Shown piece by piece: positions 42,673 to 52,258 of a stretch of 54,160 bases of DNA. Each line of letters opens with the position of its first letter. The first letter of the stretch is position 1. The DNA is from Dehalococcoidia bacterium (lineage in GTDB: Bacteria; Chloroflexota; Dehalococcoidia; GIF9; UBA5629): NCBI GenBank assembly GCA_003142375.1, contig PLME01000023.1, forward strand, positions 1-54,160, in the 5' to 3' direction. The notes beneath the pieces were generated by a model. That model did no database searches, was not told the DNA's origin, and saw only the letters and a program-made list of their open reading frames with translations. Made by a program: the position numbers and the translations under genes.

Positions 42673-44994
42673 ATGACCACAGGCAGTCCGCTACCCGATT
42701 ATGATCTAACCGATCTGCAGATCATAACCCCTATGAACAGAAGCTTCCGCATGTTCATCACTCAGCGTTATTTTGGGCATTATGTCGATAATGCATATGA
42801 GGAATATACATCCGATCTATTACTTAAGTATGTTAAAGACGGATCTGTCTTTATAGATATCGGCGCACATTACGGTTATTACACTTTGCTTATCGGCACG
42901 CATAAACCGAATTGCCGTATTCTATCTTTTGAACCCGTCCCCGAGAATTTCGCAATCTTAAGTAAAAATATTGAGCTCAACAAGCTTACAAATGTCACAG
43001 CATATAAATCGGCTGTCTCAAATAAGTCCGGAGCAGGTGCATTTCATATAACTGAAGCCTCAGATAACTGTGGCTTTCACGGACATCCGGTGTCCGGCGA
43101 TATAAAGGAAATCGAGGTTGAAACGGTTGAACTTGATAGCCTTCTACAGGACCTCCGCGGCCGGGACGTGACGATTAAAATAGACACTGAAGGACATGAT
43201 ATACATGTCCTGGAGGGGATGCAGAGCTTCTTAAAGGAAAATGATAACGTAAAACTGGTCGTTGAATTTAACCCTAAATGCATAGTCAACGCGGGCTATG
43301 ATCCCATCGACCTCTTAAATAAAATTGCGAGTTTCGATTTTGATATATATTTCATACTTGACGATAAAAGAATATTTTATAAACTGGACCTCGCTAAAAT
43401 TGGGCAGTGGCCAGATTACATGCGGGGATATGAAAAAAGCTACTTAAATATATTCTGCATTAAAAAGACAAGATCACTAAGTATCTGTTTCTTTTCCCAT
43501 TTGTCTGACTTAATGGGAGCTGAACGAAGCATGCTGGAACTGGTTAAAGAATTAATAGAGGACCACGGTGCCCTTGTATCCGTAATACTGCCTAATGAAG
43601 GCCCGTTAACAGGAAAACTGCTGGATATTGGTGCAGCGGTGGTTGTTGCAGGTTACAACTGGTGGTGTAATTTTCCAATGCAGGAACGAGAGGACGCCGA
43701 TACCCTATTGGTAAACAGTTATTTAAATGTATTCCGTTTATCCAATGGAGAATTGGGTAAAGTAAATCCGGACGTTATCATTACCAATACTATAGTAATT
43801 CCATGGGGTGCTTTAGCAGCAGCAATGCTCGGCAAACCACACATATGGTTTATACGTGAATTTGGAGAGCTTGATTATAAAATGAAATTTTCCCAGCCCT
43901 TTAAAGATACACTGAATATAGTCCGTGAATCATCCAACTTTATATTTACGACTTCCAAGGCTGTGAAAGACTTGTTATTCGGAGATGTCGACAATAAAAA
44001 TATTTTGCCGGTTTATACGTATTTTGACCTTGCACCTGAAACTATTAATAAAACGGATATCTCATATTTTAAGCGAAAAGATGCTATTAAATTGATCATT
44101 TTTGGCAGTGTAGCGGAGCATAAAGGTCAATTAGACGCCATATTAGCTGTGAAGGAACTGGCGGAAAGGAAAGAAAATGTCGAATTGCTCATTGTCGGCC
44201 CTGGCACTGGGGATTACATCGAAATACTCAAAGAGCTAATTGCCAGAGAGAATTTACATGAATATGTAAAGATATTGGGCTGGCTTGAAGATGTCTTTCC
44301 AACAGTGATTGAGGCTGATGTTGTGCTGGTGTGTTCCAGGTATGAGGCTTTTGGCAGGGTGACAGCTGAGGCCATGATGTTAAAAAAGCCTGTTATAGGT
44401 ACTTATGCTGGGGGAACCGCCGAGCTGATACAGCATGGGTACAATGGTTTGCTTTATACCCACGGCGATTATAAGCAGCTTGCAAGCCATATTAAATATT
44501 TTATTGATAATAAAGAAAAAATCATAGAATTGGGTGAAAACGGATATCATTTTGCCAAAAAGACGTTTACCAGGGATAAATTTGGTGGGACAGTGCATAA
44601 ACTGGCGTATCAGCTCAAGAAGAGCGGTAATCCGCTGGAATCATCCTACAACCGATTTGCTTTGCGTATTTTTTTAAATACCATTGAAATACTAGAAAAT
44701 ACCTGCCAATCGCAGATTGCAGAATTAAATAGCGCTTTAATAGCCAGGGACAACCAGATAGGCGAGTTGAGCGCAGCAATACAGGCTAGGGATGCCTTGA
44801 TCCACCAAATAATGAGCGGCATAGTCATGCGCCTGATGACTAAATTTAAAAAAATAGTGGAAAAAATACTGCCGTCCGGTACAAAGAGATATCAGAGCTA
44901 TCAATTGATGCTGGATGGCGTGCATGTTACGGTCAATGAAGGCTGGGGAAGCTTCTGGAAAAGATTTGCCAGATGGCTTCGCTTTCAAAAATAG
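42673..44994 (+). CDS. FkbM methyltransferase fused to a GT4 glycosyltransferase, with coiled-coil tail
   Basis: The 773-residue chain has three parts. Residues ~50-260 are a FkbM-type SAM methyltransferase (VFIDIGAHYGYYTLL, SFEPVPENF, IKIDTEGHD). Residues ~270-660 are a GT-B, GT4-family glycosyltransferase (GAERSMLEL, then the donor-side IIFGSVAEHKGQLDAI and SRYEAFGRVTAEAMMLKKPVIG with the EAFGR-type E-x7-E motif). Residues ~685-735 are a coiled coil (AELNSALIARDNQIGELSAAIQ) leading to MRLMTKFKKIVEKILP, and the end has NEGWGSFWKRF at 755-765. The DNA for residues 691-734 is almost identical to a stretch of the gene at 45957-49103. It probably glycosylates and methylates the same surface polymer. 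Confidence 0.86.
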   Translation: MTTGSPLPDYDLTDLQIITPMNRSFRMFITQRYFGHYVDNAYEEYTSDLLLKYVKDGSVFIDIGAHYGYYTLLIGTHKPNCRILSFEPVPENFAILSKNIELNKLTNVTAYKSAVSNKSGAGAFHITEASDNCGFHGHPVSGDIKEIEVETVELDSLLQDLRGRDVTIKIDTEGHDIHVLEGMQSFLKENDNVKLVVEFNPKCIVNAGYDPIDLLNKIASFDFDIYFILDDKRIFYKLDLAKIGQWPDYMRGYEKSYLNIFCIKKTRSLSICFFSHLSDLMGAERSMLELVKELIEDHGALVSVILPNEGPLTGKLLDIGAAVVVAGYNWWCNFPMQEREDADTLLVNSYLNVFRLSNGELGKVNPDVIITNTIVIPWGALAAAMLGKPHIWFIREFGELDYKMKFSQPFKDTLNIVRESSNFIFTTSKAVKDLLFGDVDNKNILPVYTYFDLAPETINKTDISYFKRKDAIKLIIFGSVAEHKGQLDAILAVKELAERKENVELLIVGPGTGDYIEILKELIARENLHEYVKILGWLEDVFPTVIEADVVLVCSRYEAFGRVTAEAMMLKKPVIGTYAGGTAELIQHGYNGLLYTHGDYKQLASHIKYFIDNKEKIIELGENGYHFAKKTFTRDKFGGTVHKLAYQLKKSGNPLESSYNRFALRIFLNTIEILENTCQSQIAELNSALIARDNQIGELSAAIQARDALIHQIMSGIVMRLMTKFKKIVEKILPSGTKRYQSYQLMLDGVHVTVNEGWGSFWKRFARWLRFQK
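44743..44874 (+). repeat. 132-bp near-identical duplicated coding segment, copy 1
   Basis: This in-frame segment within the FkbM-GT4 gene matches 46782-46913 over its whole length with only two or three mismatches by eye. It encodes the coiled-coil/FKKIVEKILP tail. Sequence on both sides diverges at once. Confidence 0.9.
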
Positions 44995-45111
44995 TTGCTT
45001 GAAATAGTATCCAATAATGTTAAACGTTTTATACGAAAGACACCGATAATTATGATGCCATCACAGGATTGGGCCAACTTATGCTATAACCGTTTGTGTA
45101 ATTATTAAGGT

Positions 45112-45936
45112 ATGAGCAACGAATTATTAACCGGACAAAAAAGTGAAAACGAATACTGTGTAATCTGCGATCAGCAGTCACAATTCAGATTTGATAATTC
45201 GATAATTACTCCACAATTAAGAAATGTATGGGGGATATCGGACGATCTGGTTGAAGCTTTCAACCGTAAAGAGAGTATGTTCTGCTCCAATTGCGGTGGC
45301 AGCCTTCGTATCCGTCGGCTTGCGGCCATATTAATTCAAACGTGGACAGAAAAAAAAGGGCCTCTTTATAGGTCATTCACGCAGTTGATGGAGGATCATG
45401 ATTTCCGGCATTTGCGTATCGCTGAGATAAATAAATGCGGGGCATTGCATGAATTCCTGAAAAATCATCCCGGGCTCTATTACTCGGAATATATCGAAGG
45501 AATGCTTTCCGGGCAGGAGAAAACCTCAATACGATGTGAAGATTTGCAGCAGCTTCACTATCCCGACGATTATTTTGATTTCATACTGACATCCGAGACT
45601 TTGGAACATGTGCCCGATCCTATCAGGGCATTTCAGGAAATATATCGCACGCTTAAACCCGGCGGCTACCATATCTTTACCGTTCCGGTAATTACCTCAC
45701 AGAAAAACACGGTTCAACGTTCCATTGTACAAAATAATATTATTCAGCATATCCTGCCGCCGGCCTACCATGGCGCATGGCTGCAGGAAGGTATGTTTGT
45801 TTATACAGATTTTGGTATGGATATTATCGATATGCTCAATGCAATCGGTCTGAAAACTGAGGTGTATTATTATAAGCCGGGCGATGATACCGATATGGCG
45901 GTTGTGTTTCGTTCGCGAAAACCAAAGAATGTCTAA
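45112..45936 (+). CDS. SAM-dependent methyltransferase with N-terminal Cys pairs
   Basis: The 274-residue protein begins with two CxxC pairs (CVIC near residue 16 and FCSNC near 61) that may bind zinc. The methyltransferase half has FDFILTSETLEHVPDPIRAFQEIYRTLKPGGYHIFTVPV, a clear methyltransferase_11 pattern, but the Gly-rich motif I is replaced by RIAEINKCGAL, so SAM binding may be altered. The 117 bases before it hold nothing recognisable. Target unknown; sugar methylation by context. Confidence 0.78.
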   Translation: MSNELLTGQKSENEYCVICDQQSQFRFDNSIITPQLRNVWGISDDLVEAFNRKESMFCSNCGGSLRIRRLAAILIQTWTEKKGPLYRSFTQLMEDHDFRHLRIAEINKCGALHEFLKNHPGLYYSEYIEGMLSGQEKTSIRCEDLQQLHYPDDYFDFILTSETLEHVPDPIRAFQEIYRTLKPGGYHIFTVPVITSQKNTVQRSIVQNNIIQHILPPAYHGAWLQEGMFVYTDFGMDIIDMLNAIGLKTEVYYYKPGDDTDMAVVFRSRKPKNV

Positions 45937-45956
45937 AGGTCACTAAGGCTAATATC

Positions 45957-48900
45957 ATGCTTGAATGGACTGGAGAAAGGTTTGTCCCCTGGATGGCAGG
46001 GGCGCAGATACATTATGAGCACCTACACAGATATGCTTTTGCACAGCAATTTGTAGCGGGGAAAGACGTTATTGATTTAGCCTGTGGTGAGGGATATGGC
46101 ACGGCCATGTTAGCTGAGCAAGCAGCTCATATAACTGGCATCGATATAGATGAGGCAACAATATTGCATGCAACTACCAAATATAGCAAAGAGAATTTGA
46201 AATACATGCAGGGCTCTATAATCGAAGTGCCGCTTAAAGGTAAAGGGCTTTTCGATGTCGCTATCTGTTTCGAGACGATCGAACATATAACAGAGCACGA
46301 TAAGCTGTTATCTGAAGTGAAGAGATTACTTAAAGATGACGGCCTGTTCATAGTTTCAACGCCTAACAAAGCGGTGTACACAGATGCACCGGATTATCAT
46401 AACCCCTTCCACGTAAAAGAGATCTACTATAATGAATTTATCGCTCTGTTGAAAAAGTATTTTAAGAATATTCGTGTTTATGGCCAGAGAGTATTTACGG
46501 GCTCCAATATATGGAGTGTCGAGCGACATGAAAAGATCACTTATCAGGAATGGTTATTAAGTAAGGACGAGAAAGAGTTTCAATTTGCAGATAAGAAATG
46601 TAAAGAGCCGATGTATTATATTGCACTTGCATCGGACATCAGCCTGCAAGGAGCGGATTATATTAATAATGGCTGGATGTTAGATACGTCTGATTTATTA
46701 ATTAAGTCCTATGAAACCCAGGTCAATGACTTGAGCGCTATTGTACAGGCCAAGGATACTCAAATTAGCGCTATTGTACAGGCCAGGGACAACCAGATAG
46801 GCGAGTTGAGCGCAGAAATACAGGCTAGGGATGCCTTAATCCACCAAATAATGAGCGGCATAGTCATGCGCCTGATGACTAAATTTAAAAAAATAGTGGA
46901 AAAAATACTGCCGCCAGGATCGCGATTAAACAGGTTCTATAACAAGGCACTTACTGGTCTTCATATTATTGTAAATGAAGGTTGGCATAGCTTTTGGGTG
47001 GAAATTACTAAATCCATCGGGATTAATAAAAAACAGTTCTCCGATGCTTCAAAGCAGGATGGATTGATAAGGGGTAAATCATCAGGTAACGATATGTTCA
47101 TAATAATGGCTGGGACCATGACTGAGGATCCGCAAGCAAAGGCTGCTATTTTTCTTTCAAACCCTGAGAATAAACTGACATTCCCCCATTATGATAACCC
47201 ATATGTATCTATCATCATTCTTACTTATAACAAGGTTGACTACACCTATCAATGTTTAAAAAGTATTCTCATGCATACTGATACACCATACCAAATAATA
47301 ATTATCGATAACGGATCGTCAGATGAGACAACAGGCTTTCTAGACCGTTTGGAAAATGCGCTGGTTTTCAGGAACGCGACGAACGTCGGTTTTGTTGAAG
47401 GCTGCAATTACGGTGCGAGCAAAGCCTCTTCCCCGTATCTGATGTTTTTAAATAACGATACTATGGTGACTGATGGATGGCTGTCACAACTTGTTGACGT
47501 AATGGAAAAGGACAATTGCATTGGCGCAGCAGGTTCAAAAATTGTATGGTTTGACGGACGGCTGCAGGAAGCCGGGTCCATTGTATGGTCTGATGGCACG
47601 ACGCGTGGTTATGGGAGAGGAGATTACCCTGATAAACCCGAATATTCTTATATCAGGCAGGTGGATTATTGTTCAGCATGTTGCCTGCTGGTCAGGACAA
47701 AACTATTTAAAGAGGCTGGCTGCTTTGACGGGATTTACTCACCGGCATATTATGAGGATGCTGATCTATGCCTGGCGATACAGAATTTAGGCTACAAAGT
47801 CATTTATCAACCATTATCAATTGTATTTCACCATGAATTTAAAACCAGCTCTTTTGCCCTTGCGCAGACTTTAATGGAGAAGAACCGGTTAAAATTCGGT
47901 ACGAAATGGCATGATCTGCTGAGCAAACAGCCCGCCAATTCTACCGATAATGTGCTTTCAGCCCGTGATAAACGGGATACTAAAAGTATATTGGTAATGG
48001 ACGATATAATCCCTGCCACACATAAAGGTGTGGGATACCCTCGAGCATATCAACTATTGAAGAACATTGCGGAACTTGGGTATAAGGTGACATTCTTCCC
48101 CCTACTGTCACAGGAGCAATTTCAGCCCTATACACATGATTTTCAGCAGATGGGTGTAGAAATAATATATGGGCAAAACATGGACTTTACAGAATTTGCG
48201 CGTAGTAGGAGCGGCTTCTATGATCTGGTCATCGCAAGCAGGCCGTATAACATGAGAAATACAATCGAAATTGTAAAACGCTTTTTCAACAATGCAGTAA
48301 TTATATATGATGCTGAGGCGTTTTTCCCCGCCAGAGATATACTCAAGGCTAAAATCGAAGGACGGCCACTCGATGCGGCGGCCATCAGAAAGATAATCGA
48401 TGACGAAACAGCGTTGATGCGCAAGGCTGATATGATAATTACTGTATCCGAATTTGAAAAAGAACAAATCCTTAAAGAAGCGGAGGTACCTAATATTGAG
48501 ATATGGGGACACCCTGATAAAATCCATAATTCACAGTTCGCTTTTCAGCAGAGAAAAGACCTTCTTTTCGTCGGCAGTTTTGTTGCCGGAAGGGGATCGC
48601 CAAACGAAGATGCCGCAGTATATTTTTCAAAGAAACTCCTCCCATCTATCAGGGAAAAGCTGTCCTGCAATCTTTATATTGTCGGCTCAGATCCAACACC
48701 TGCCGTTACCAGGCTAAATTCATCACACGTGATTGTAACCGGGTATGTTGAAGATGTTGCTGATTATTATGATAAATGCAGGGTGTTTGTTGTTCCCACC
48801 CGGTTTGCAGCGGGAATATCGTTGAAATTACTGGAGGCAATGGGGTACGGTATACCAGCTATTGTGACACCATTGATTGCCGATGAACTGGGTTTACATG

Positions 48901-49103
48901 ACCGGGTAGAAGTGCTTATAGCTCGGGATAATGCAGAATTCGTGCTTAAAACAATTGAATTATATACTGATATGAATTTATGGCAAAAAATACAGTCTAA
49001 TGCTTTTCGTTATATTAAGGATCATTGTGACCCCGATAAACTAAGATCTGAACTGAAGCAAATACTGATTAAAGGTCTTCAAATCAGAAACAGTAAGACT
49101 TAG
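45957..49103 (+). CDS. Three-domain enzyme: methyltransferase, GT2 and GT4 glycosyltransferase
   Basis: The 1048-residue chain has a class I methyltransferase at ~1-240 (VIDLACGEGYGTAMLAE, GIDIDEATI, CFETIEHI), then a coiled coil of repeated QARD/QAKD units and the FKKIVEKILPPGS tail at 276-322, then NEGWHSFW at 340. A GT2 domain follows at ~415-660 (VSIIILTYNKVDYTYQC, IIDNGSSDET, LNNDTMV, YYEDADLCLAIQ). A GT-B domain ends the chain at ~675-1040 (VMDDIIPATHKGVGYPRA, LLFVGSFVAGRGSPNEDA, KLLEAMGYGIPAIVTPL). Such chains build and modify surface polysaccharide at the membrane. No frame break is seen between modules, so this is a true fusion. Confidence 0.86.
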   Translation: MLEWTGERFVPWMAGAQIHYEHLHRYAFAQQFVAGKDVIDLACGEGYGTAMLAEQAAHITGIDIDEATILHATTKYSKENLKYMQGSIIEVPLKGKGLFDVAICFETIEHITEHDKLLSEVKRLLKDDGLFIVSTPNKAVYTDAPDYHNPFHVKEIYYNEFIALLKKYFKNIRVYGQRVFTGSNIWSVERHEKITYQEWLLSKDEKEFQFADKKCKEPMYYIALASDISLQGADYINNGWMLDTSDLLIKSYETQVNDLSAIVQAKDTQISAIVQARDNQIGELSAEIQARDALIHQIMSGIVMRLMTKFKKIVEKILPPGSRLNRFYNKALTGLHIIVNEGWHSFWVEITKSIGINKKQFSDASKQDGLIRGKSSGNDMFIIMAGTMTEDPQAKAAIFLSNPENKLTFPHYDNPYVSIIILTYNKVDYTYQCLKSILMHTDTPYQIIIIDNGSSDETTGFLDRLENALVFRNATNVGFVEGCNYGASKASSPYLMFLNNDTMVTDGWLSQLVDVMEKDNCIGAAGSKIVWFDGRLQEAGSIVWSDGTTRGYGRGDYPDKPEYSYIRQVDYCSACCLLVRTKLFKEAGCFDGIYSPAYYEDADLCLAIQNLGYKVIYQPLSIVFHHEFKTSSFALAQTLMEKNRLKFGTKWHDLLSKQPANSTDNVLSARDKRDTKSILVMDDIIPATHKGVGYPRAYQLLKNIAELGYKVTFFPLLSQEQFQPYTHDFQQMGVEIIYGQNMDFTEFARSRSGFYDLVIASRPYNMRNTIEIVKRFFNNAVIIYDAEAFFPARDILKAKIEGRPLDAAAIRKIIDDETALMRKADMIITVSEFEKEQILKEAEVPNIEIWGHPDKIHNSQFAFQQRKDLLFVGSFVAGRGSPNEDAAVYFSKKLLPSIREKLSCNLYIVGSDPTPAVTRLNSSHVIVTGYVEDVADYYDKCRVFVVPTRFAAGISLKLLEAMGYGIPAIVTPLIADELGLHDRVEVLIARDNAEFVLKTIELYTDMNLWQKIQSNAFRYIKDHCDPDKLRSELKQILIKGLQIRNSKT
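46782..46913 (+). repeat. 132-bp near-identical duplicated coding segment, copy 2
   Basis: The partner of 44743-44874, in the same frame relative to its gene, encoding residues 276-319. Just upstream, shorter units of the same QARD/QAKD type are repeated, which fits slippage or unequal exchange as a source. Confidence 0.9.
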
Positions 49104-49125
49104 TACTATAGTGATCTAGGTACCG

Positions 49126-51960
49126 ATGAAAGTTAGGAAAAATCAGATGCACATAATCAGGTCGCTACTTGATATTAGATATATCTTCAAGTTGTTTGTT
49201 ATGTCTATAAATACCATTAAAGATGAAGGTTGGAGTATCTTCCTGTTTAAAGCAAAAAACAGAGTATACAGCATTATATTCACTTACGACCCCTATCAGG
49301 AGTGGCTTAAATTAAATGAAGCGCACCCGCAAAATTTGAAAGCGTATTGTAAAAAGTGTGATGCTTTTATATATAGACCAACGATTAGCATAGTAATGCC
49401 CGTATGGAATACTGAAAAGCGCTGTCTGCAAAATGCTATAGATTCCATTATAAACCAGTTATATCCTAACTGGGAGTTGTGTATCGCTGATGATGCCTCA
49501 ACTAAACCACATGTAAAAAAAATACTCTCAGCTTATGTGATCAAAGACCATAGGATTAAGGTTAAATTATTAAAGGAAAACCTCAATATTTCGGGCGCCA
49601 CAAATGAGGCGCTGTCGCTGGCATCCGGCGAATTCATCGGTTTCATGGACCATGATGATGTCATAAGGCCGGATGCTCTCTACCATGTTGTCGAACTTCT
49701 GAATAGAAAGCCGGACCTCGACTTGATTTATTCCGACGAAGATAAGATAGATATACACGGCCACAAAAGCGATCCCTTTTTTAAACCAGACTGGTCTCCG
49801 GATTTACTGCTCAGTGAAAATTATATTAGTCATTTTTCTGTCGTTAGAAGATCGCTAGTGAATGAATGTGGAGGGTGCCGTCCTGGTTTTGAAGGAAGCC
49901 AGGATTATGATCTAACCCTGCGTATAAGCGAAAAGACCGATAAGATCAGCCATATAGCTATGCCGCTTTATAGCTGGAGGCAGGTTGCAGGATCCGTTGC
50001 GGCTGCAGTTGATGCCAAGCCCTATGCATTTACAGCCGCCATCAGGGCTTTAAATGAATCAATGGATCGTCGCGCCATTAAGGGCGATACACAAAGATAT
50101 ACTCAATTCAGTTATAGGATACGAAGACAAATAATAGGGGACCCACTTGTAAGCATCATAATCGTTACCAGAAACAAACATGTCTTGCGAAAATGCTTAG
50201 AAAGCATTCAACAAAAGAGCACATATAATAAATTGGAGATCATAATAGTTAATAATACCGGACAGAATATTAGTGACGAGACGATATTGAAATCATTTAA
50301 GCATAAAATTTTAAATTACAATGAAATATTTAATTATGCCAGGATGAATAATATAGGGGCTAATGCAGCAGACGGGGAATATTTGGTACTGCTGCATGAC
50401 GATACGGAAATAAAGGAACCAGGTTGGATAGAGGCCATGCTTGAGCAGGCTCAGCGTCAGGATGTGGGACTGACAGGCGGCCTCGTAATATATGCGAAGG
50501 AATCGGTTTTTACGGGCAAAATACAACATGCCGGCTTGCTGATCGGCGTCGGTGGTATTGGCAGTTTTGCCTTTGAAGGTTTGCCCGAGCAGGCTTTGGG
50601 CTATTTCAATTTGGCCAAATGTATAAGGAATTGCAGTGCGGTGGCAACCATATGTTCTATGATACGAAAAAGTGTTTTCCTCGATGTCGGCGGATTCCAT
50701 GAAAATTACGCCACAGCCTATGGCGATGCCGATCTATGCCTGAGGCTGAGGAACAAGGACTGCCTTATCGTCTACACGCCGTTCAGCGTTGTTTACCACA
50801 AAGATGACATCCATGAATATGTGCGGGAAGCGCCTTCTGAAGAAGCCGATTTTATCAGGACATGGGAAGAAGTGTTTGCTAAAGGCGACCCGTATTATAA
50901 CCGTAATCTAACCCATTTAGATGGTGCTTTCAGCGTGGCGCCTATGCCCCCGGCGGCTATTCCCCTTGCTTTGCTTCTCGAACTTCACTACCGCAGGGCT
51001 GATTTGAAAGCAGTGTTCCCCGAAGTGTCTGAGGGGAAGTACCAGCGTCTGATCGATTGGGCTATGCAATATGGTATACAGAGTGACAACATGAAATCTA
51101 TATTGAAGCCGTATAGATTCTGGTACATCAATAATGCCACGTCTGAAGCCATATCCAATGCAGTAGCAAATCAACCGGCGTCATCCTGGACGGAAAATGC
51201 AATCAGAGATAACGGTGAGCGTGTGACCCACCTCTTTCCTAACGATTGCTATTACGCCCATCTTTCCATCTATAACTTTGCCAGAGCTCATTGCATAAAT
51301 CTTACCGTTTTGGATGCTGGATCTGGAGCAGGTTATGGCACAGCATATCTGGCTAACAACGGGGCAAAGGAAGTATGGGGGATTGATGTGGATGAACAAT
51401 CCATATCTTTCAGCAACCATTATTTCACAAAAAAGAACCTGAAATATGAGCATATGGATTTGCAGGATCTGTCTAACCTGCCTTCTGCATACTTCGATAT
51501 CGTATTCACATCCAACGTTCTTGAGCACCTGCCTGACGTGCACGCTTTTTTATGCTCGGTTGTCAGGGTAATAAAATCAGAGGGAGCCTTGATTGTAGCA
51601 GTACCACCTGTTACCGATGAAGTTTTAAAGCAGGCCAACGTGGATAATGATTATCATTTAAACATCTGGTCTCCGCGCCAGTGGTATTACACCATTGGCC
51701 AGTATTTTTCCGAGGTGCACTGCTACCGCCATCACTTTGAAAAGAAAGGTGTTAAGTTAAATCTGGACAATTTGCCCAAACAGTCAAAGGTGAATGAACA
51801 AGATTTTCTTTTCACACCGGTAAGCTGCGACGACTTCTACAAGATGGGCACGATTACAGTGATTTTTATTGCACGTAAGCCAAAAGCCCGTGAGCAAACA
51901 TCATTACCGCCAACGCCGCTGTTCATTGATGATTCTTTCACCAGGCCTGGTATTAAATAA
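49126..51960 (+). CDS. Double GT2 glycosyltransferase fused to a methyltransferase
   Basis: The 944-residue chain starts with an EGW helix (INTIKDEGWSIFLFKAKNRV, about 25-45). GT2 domain 1 covers ~85-300 (PTISIVMPVWNTEKRCL, ADDASTKP, MDHDDV, SDEDKID), and GT2 domain 2 ~340-600 (PLVSIIIVTRNKHVL, VNNTGQNIS, LHDDTEI, YGDADLCLRL). A class I methyltransferase ends it at ~710-920 (VLDAGSGAGYGTAYLA, GIDVDEQSI, FDIVFTSNVLEHL). Two transferase sites in one chain can make a repeated or alternating disaccharide, as known for some polymerising GT2 enzymes; here that is inference. It is the last gene of the + strand locus. Confidence 0.87.
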   Translation: MKVRKNQMHIIRSLLDIRYIFKLFVMSINTIKDEGWSIFLFKAKNRVYSIIFTYDPYQEWLKLNEAHPQNLKAYCKKCDAFIYRPTISIVMPVWNTEKRCLQNAIDSIINQLYPNWELCIADDASTKPHVKKILSAYVIKDHRIKVKLLKENLNISGATNEALSLASGEFIGFMDHDDVIRPDALYHVVELLNRKPDLDLIYSDEDKIDIHGHKSDPFFKPDWSPDLLLSENYISHFSVVRRSLVNECGGCRPGFEGSQDYDLTLRISEKTDKISHIAMPLYSWRQVAGSVAAAVDAKPYAFTAAIRALNESMDRRAIKGDTQRYTQFSYRIRRQIIGDPLVSIIIVTRNKHVLRKCLESIQQKSTYNKLEIIIVNNTGQNISDETILKSFKHKILNYNEIFNYARMNNIGANAADGEYLVLLHDDTEIKEPGWIEAMLEQAQRQDVGLTGGLVIYAKESVFTGKIQHAGLLIGVGGIGSFAFEGLPEQALGYFNLAKCIRNCSAVATICSMIRKSVFLDVGGFHENYATAYGDADLCLRLRNKDCLIVYTPFSVVYHKDDIHEYVREAPSEEADFIRTWEEVFAKGDPYYNRNLTHLDGAFSVAPMPPAAIPLALLLELHYRRADLKAVFPEVSEGKYQRLIDWAMQYGIQSDNMKSILKPYRFWYINNATSEAISNAVANQPASSWTENAIRDNGERVTHLFPNDCYYAHLSIYNFARAHCINLTVLDAGSGAGYGTAYLANNGAKEVWGIDVDEQSISFSNHYFTKKNLKYEHMDLQDLSNLPSAYFDIVFTSNVLEHLPDVHAFLCSVVRVIKSEGALIVAVPPVTDEVLKQANVDNDYHLNIWSPRQWYYTIGQYFSEVHCYRHHFEKKGVKLNLDNLPKQSKVNEQDFLFTPVSCDDFYKMGTITVIFIARKPKAREQTSLPPTPLFIDDSFTRPGIK

Positions 51961-52258
51961 ATAGTCCCTGATTAGAAGGATGATGTTGCATCAATTATTT
52001 AATAATTAATCAGTTAATAAAAATTAAGAAGTCAATGAATAACGTATGTCGGTTCTCTTCGGTTAAGGTGTATGGTTAGTCATGCACAAAAAGATTTCCT
52101 AGCGACCGTTGGTTTAGTTCCTGCACACTGATAATAACGGTATTTGTGACCGAGGGTTGTACCAGTAAGTCTACTGCGACACGTTAGCGTAAAAACCAAA
52201 GGTTGCCACCATGACGTTGTCCGCATAATTCTGTTTGATGAAGCTATGAATAGCCACT
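51961..52258. other. Intergenic region between convergent genes, no element recognised
   Basis: The 298 bases are A/T-rich near 52000 and then mixed. No open frame, strong hairpin with T-tract or repeat was found. Confidence 0.5.

Noticed and set aside
46700-46860. CRISPR array suggested by repeated CAGGCCA/CAGGCTAGGGA units
   Set aside because: The units are in frame inside a coding coiled coil, irregular and too short, with no spacer pattern.
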